A DNA stretch of 41,494 bases from Anaerolineales bacterium. GTDB taxonomy: Bacteria > Chloroflexota > Anaerolineae > Anaerolineales > Villigracilaceae. Below the pieces are notes generated by a model, which worked only from the letters and a program-made list of their open reading frames with translations, made no database searches and had not been told where the DNA came from. This document shows positions 41,005 to 41,494 of this stretch, piece after piece (position 1 is the stretch's first letter; each line of letters opens with the position of its first letter). The stretch is taken from assembly GCA_016789365.1 (NCBI GenBank), contig JAEURH010000022.1, forward strand, positions 1 through 41,494. The letters are read 5' to 3'. The position numbers were made by a program, and so were the translations under genes.

Positions 41005-41494
41005 TTATTCTCGATACTTAAGCACTTTGGCTGGGCTACCCACAGCAATGGCATAAGGTGGGATATCTTTCGTAACAACGGCATTTGCACCAATCACTGC
41101 ACCATCGCCAATCGTCACACCTTGCGTTACGGTGACATGCCCGCCAAGCCAAACATCATTGCCAATAAATACGGGTGAACCGTAATATCCTTGCTTGCGG
41201 ATGATTTGGTCTCGTTTACTGTGGTGTTCAGATGAATTTACATAAACAAAGCCAGCAAAGACACAATCTGAACCAATGGTAATGCCGTGTCCGCCATTAA
41301 AAATGCTATAACTGCTTAAAGCAGAATTTTCTCCGATGATAAATTCCGCTTCGTTGGCAGTTACCAACCATACGTCAGTACCAAATGAAGCGCCGTTCTT
41401 AATCAAAATACGCCCGTTTTTACGCATCCGAATATATAGCTTGCCACCAAGTGAAACATTATCGCCAATGATTACGTTTTTTAGAGACGCACCA
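41005..41494 (-). CDS. Hexapeptide-repeat acyltransferase, 5' end off window
   Basis: The reading frame is open to the right edge. Upstream of the first internal Met the residues [20 protein letters not shown] continue the hexapeptide rhythm, so the true start lies beyond 41494. At least 163 residues are visible. [27 protein letters not shown] and [13 protein letters not shown] form the left-handed beta-helix, with a possible catalytic His in SSEHHSK. The end, [13 protein letters not shown], is typical of O-acetyltransferases of the NodL/LacA/WbbJ group. It is the first visible gene of the long operon; the stop is 6 bases before the next start. Confidence 0.9.
   Translation of the reverse strand, partial: GASLKNVIIGDNVSLGGKLYIRMRKNGRILIKNGASFGTDVWLVTANEAEFIIGENSALSSYSIFNGGHGITIGSDCVFAGFVYVNSSEHHSKRDQIIRKQGYYGSPVFIGNDVWLGGHVTVTQGVTIGDGAVIGANAVVTKDIPPYAIAVGSPAKVLKYRE

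Noticed and set aside
1-41494. CRISPR array, transposase, integrase, tRNA or rRNA
   Set aside because: Reading both strands showed no regularly spaced repeats, no transposase-like protein and no RNA gene signature.

Overview
This window is one dense block of surface-polysaccharide (O-antigen, capsule or exopolysaccharide) biosynthesis genes from an AT-rich bacterium. Shine-Dalgarno sites, ATG/GTG/TTG starts, ABC and Wzx exporters, and RmlA/RmlB and Fcl homologues all indicate Bacteria. The very large GT-C membrane proteins, the EPS-type winged-helix regulator and a GTCATTGCGAGGAG...GACGAAGCAATCTC palindrome are compatible with Chloroflexota (Anaerolineae-like). That assignment is a tentative impression, not a search result. 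No rRNA, tRNA, CRISPR array, transposase or phage gene was seen, and no intergenic gap exceeds about 115 bases.

Layout. (1) Positions 1-3998, minus strand: a winged-helix regulator translationally coupled to an extended SDR, then a GDP-L-fucose synthase (fcl), then an ABC-2 permease and its ATPase (Wzm/Wzt type; the ATPase runs off the left edge). fcl lies between two unrelated palindromic repeats. (2) Positions 3999-4065: a divergent control region with a nested inverted repeat, a good candidate operator for the regulator. (3) Positions 4066-6895, plus strand: three genes that each carry a class I methyltransferase domain; the first is fused to a GT2 glycosyltransferase. (4) Positions 6896-41494, minus strand: 27 tightly packed genes, many with ATGA, TAATG or TTGA overlaps, reading from right to left. 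This looks like one operon of more than 34 kb whose promoter lies beyond the right edge.

Order within the long operon, in transcription direction: hexapeptide acyltransferase (partial), 605-aa GT-B-like protein, Wzx flippase, acyltransferase, Gfo/Idh/MocA dehydrogenase, SDR, methyltransferase, cytidylyltransferase, classical SDR, sulfotransferase, cytidylyltransferase/2-hydroxyacid dehydrogenase fusion, SDR, HAD phosphatase, 659-aa GT-B-like protein, RmlB, RmlA, CgeB-like glycosyltransferase, SDR reductase, 4,6-dehydratase, nucleotidyltransferase, GT4, asparagine synthetase-like amidotransferase, HisH2, HisF2, WbpG/PseA-type amidotransferase, GT4, a 696-aa membrane protein, a methyltransferase and two GT-C membrane glycosyltransferases.

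Functional reading. Several nucleotide-sugar routes are visible: dTDP-4-keto-6-deoxyglucose (RmlA/RmlB, no RmlC/RmlD here), a probable NDP-6-deoxyhexose from a nucleotidyltransferase/dehydratase/reductase trio, and GDP-fucose (Fcl without Gmd here). Decorations include amidine formation (WbpG-HisH2-HisF2), probable carboxyl amidation (AsnB-like), sulfation, methylation and acylation.

The part most likely to be new is 26465-34109. It holds two divergent NeuA/KdsB-type cytidylyltransferases, one fused to a complete D-2-hydroxyacid dehydrogenase. Each is followed by a coupled SDR, and a HAD phosphatase and a large unrecognised transferase-like protein follow. No NeuB, LegI or KdsA homologue that would make a normal CMP-activated sugar acid is present in the window. 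This may be a pathway to an unusual CMP- or CDP-activated acid or polyol. The substrate cannot be read from sequence.
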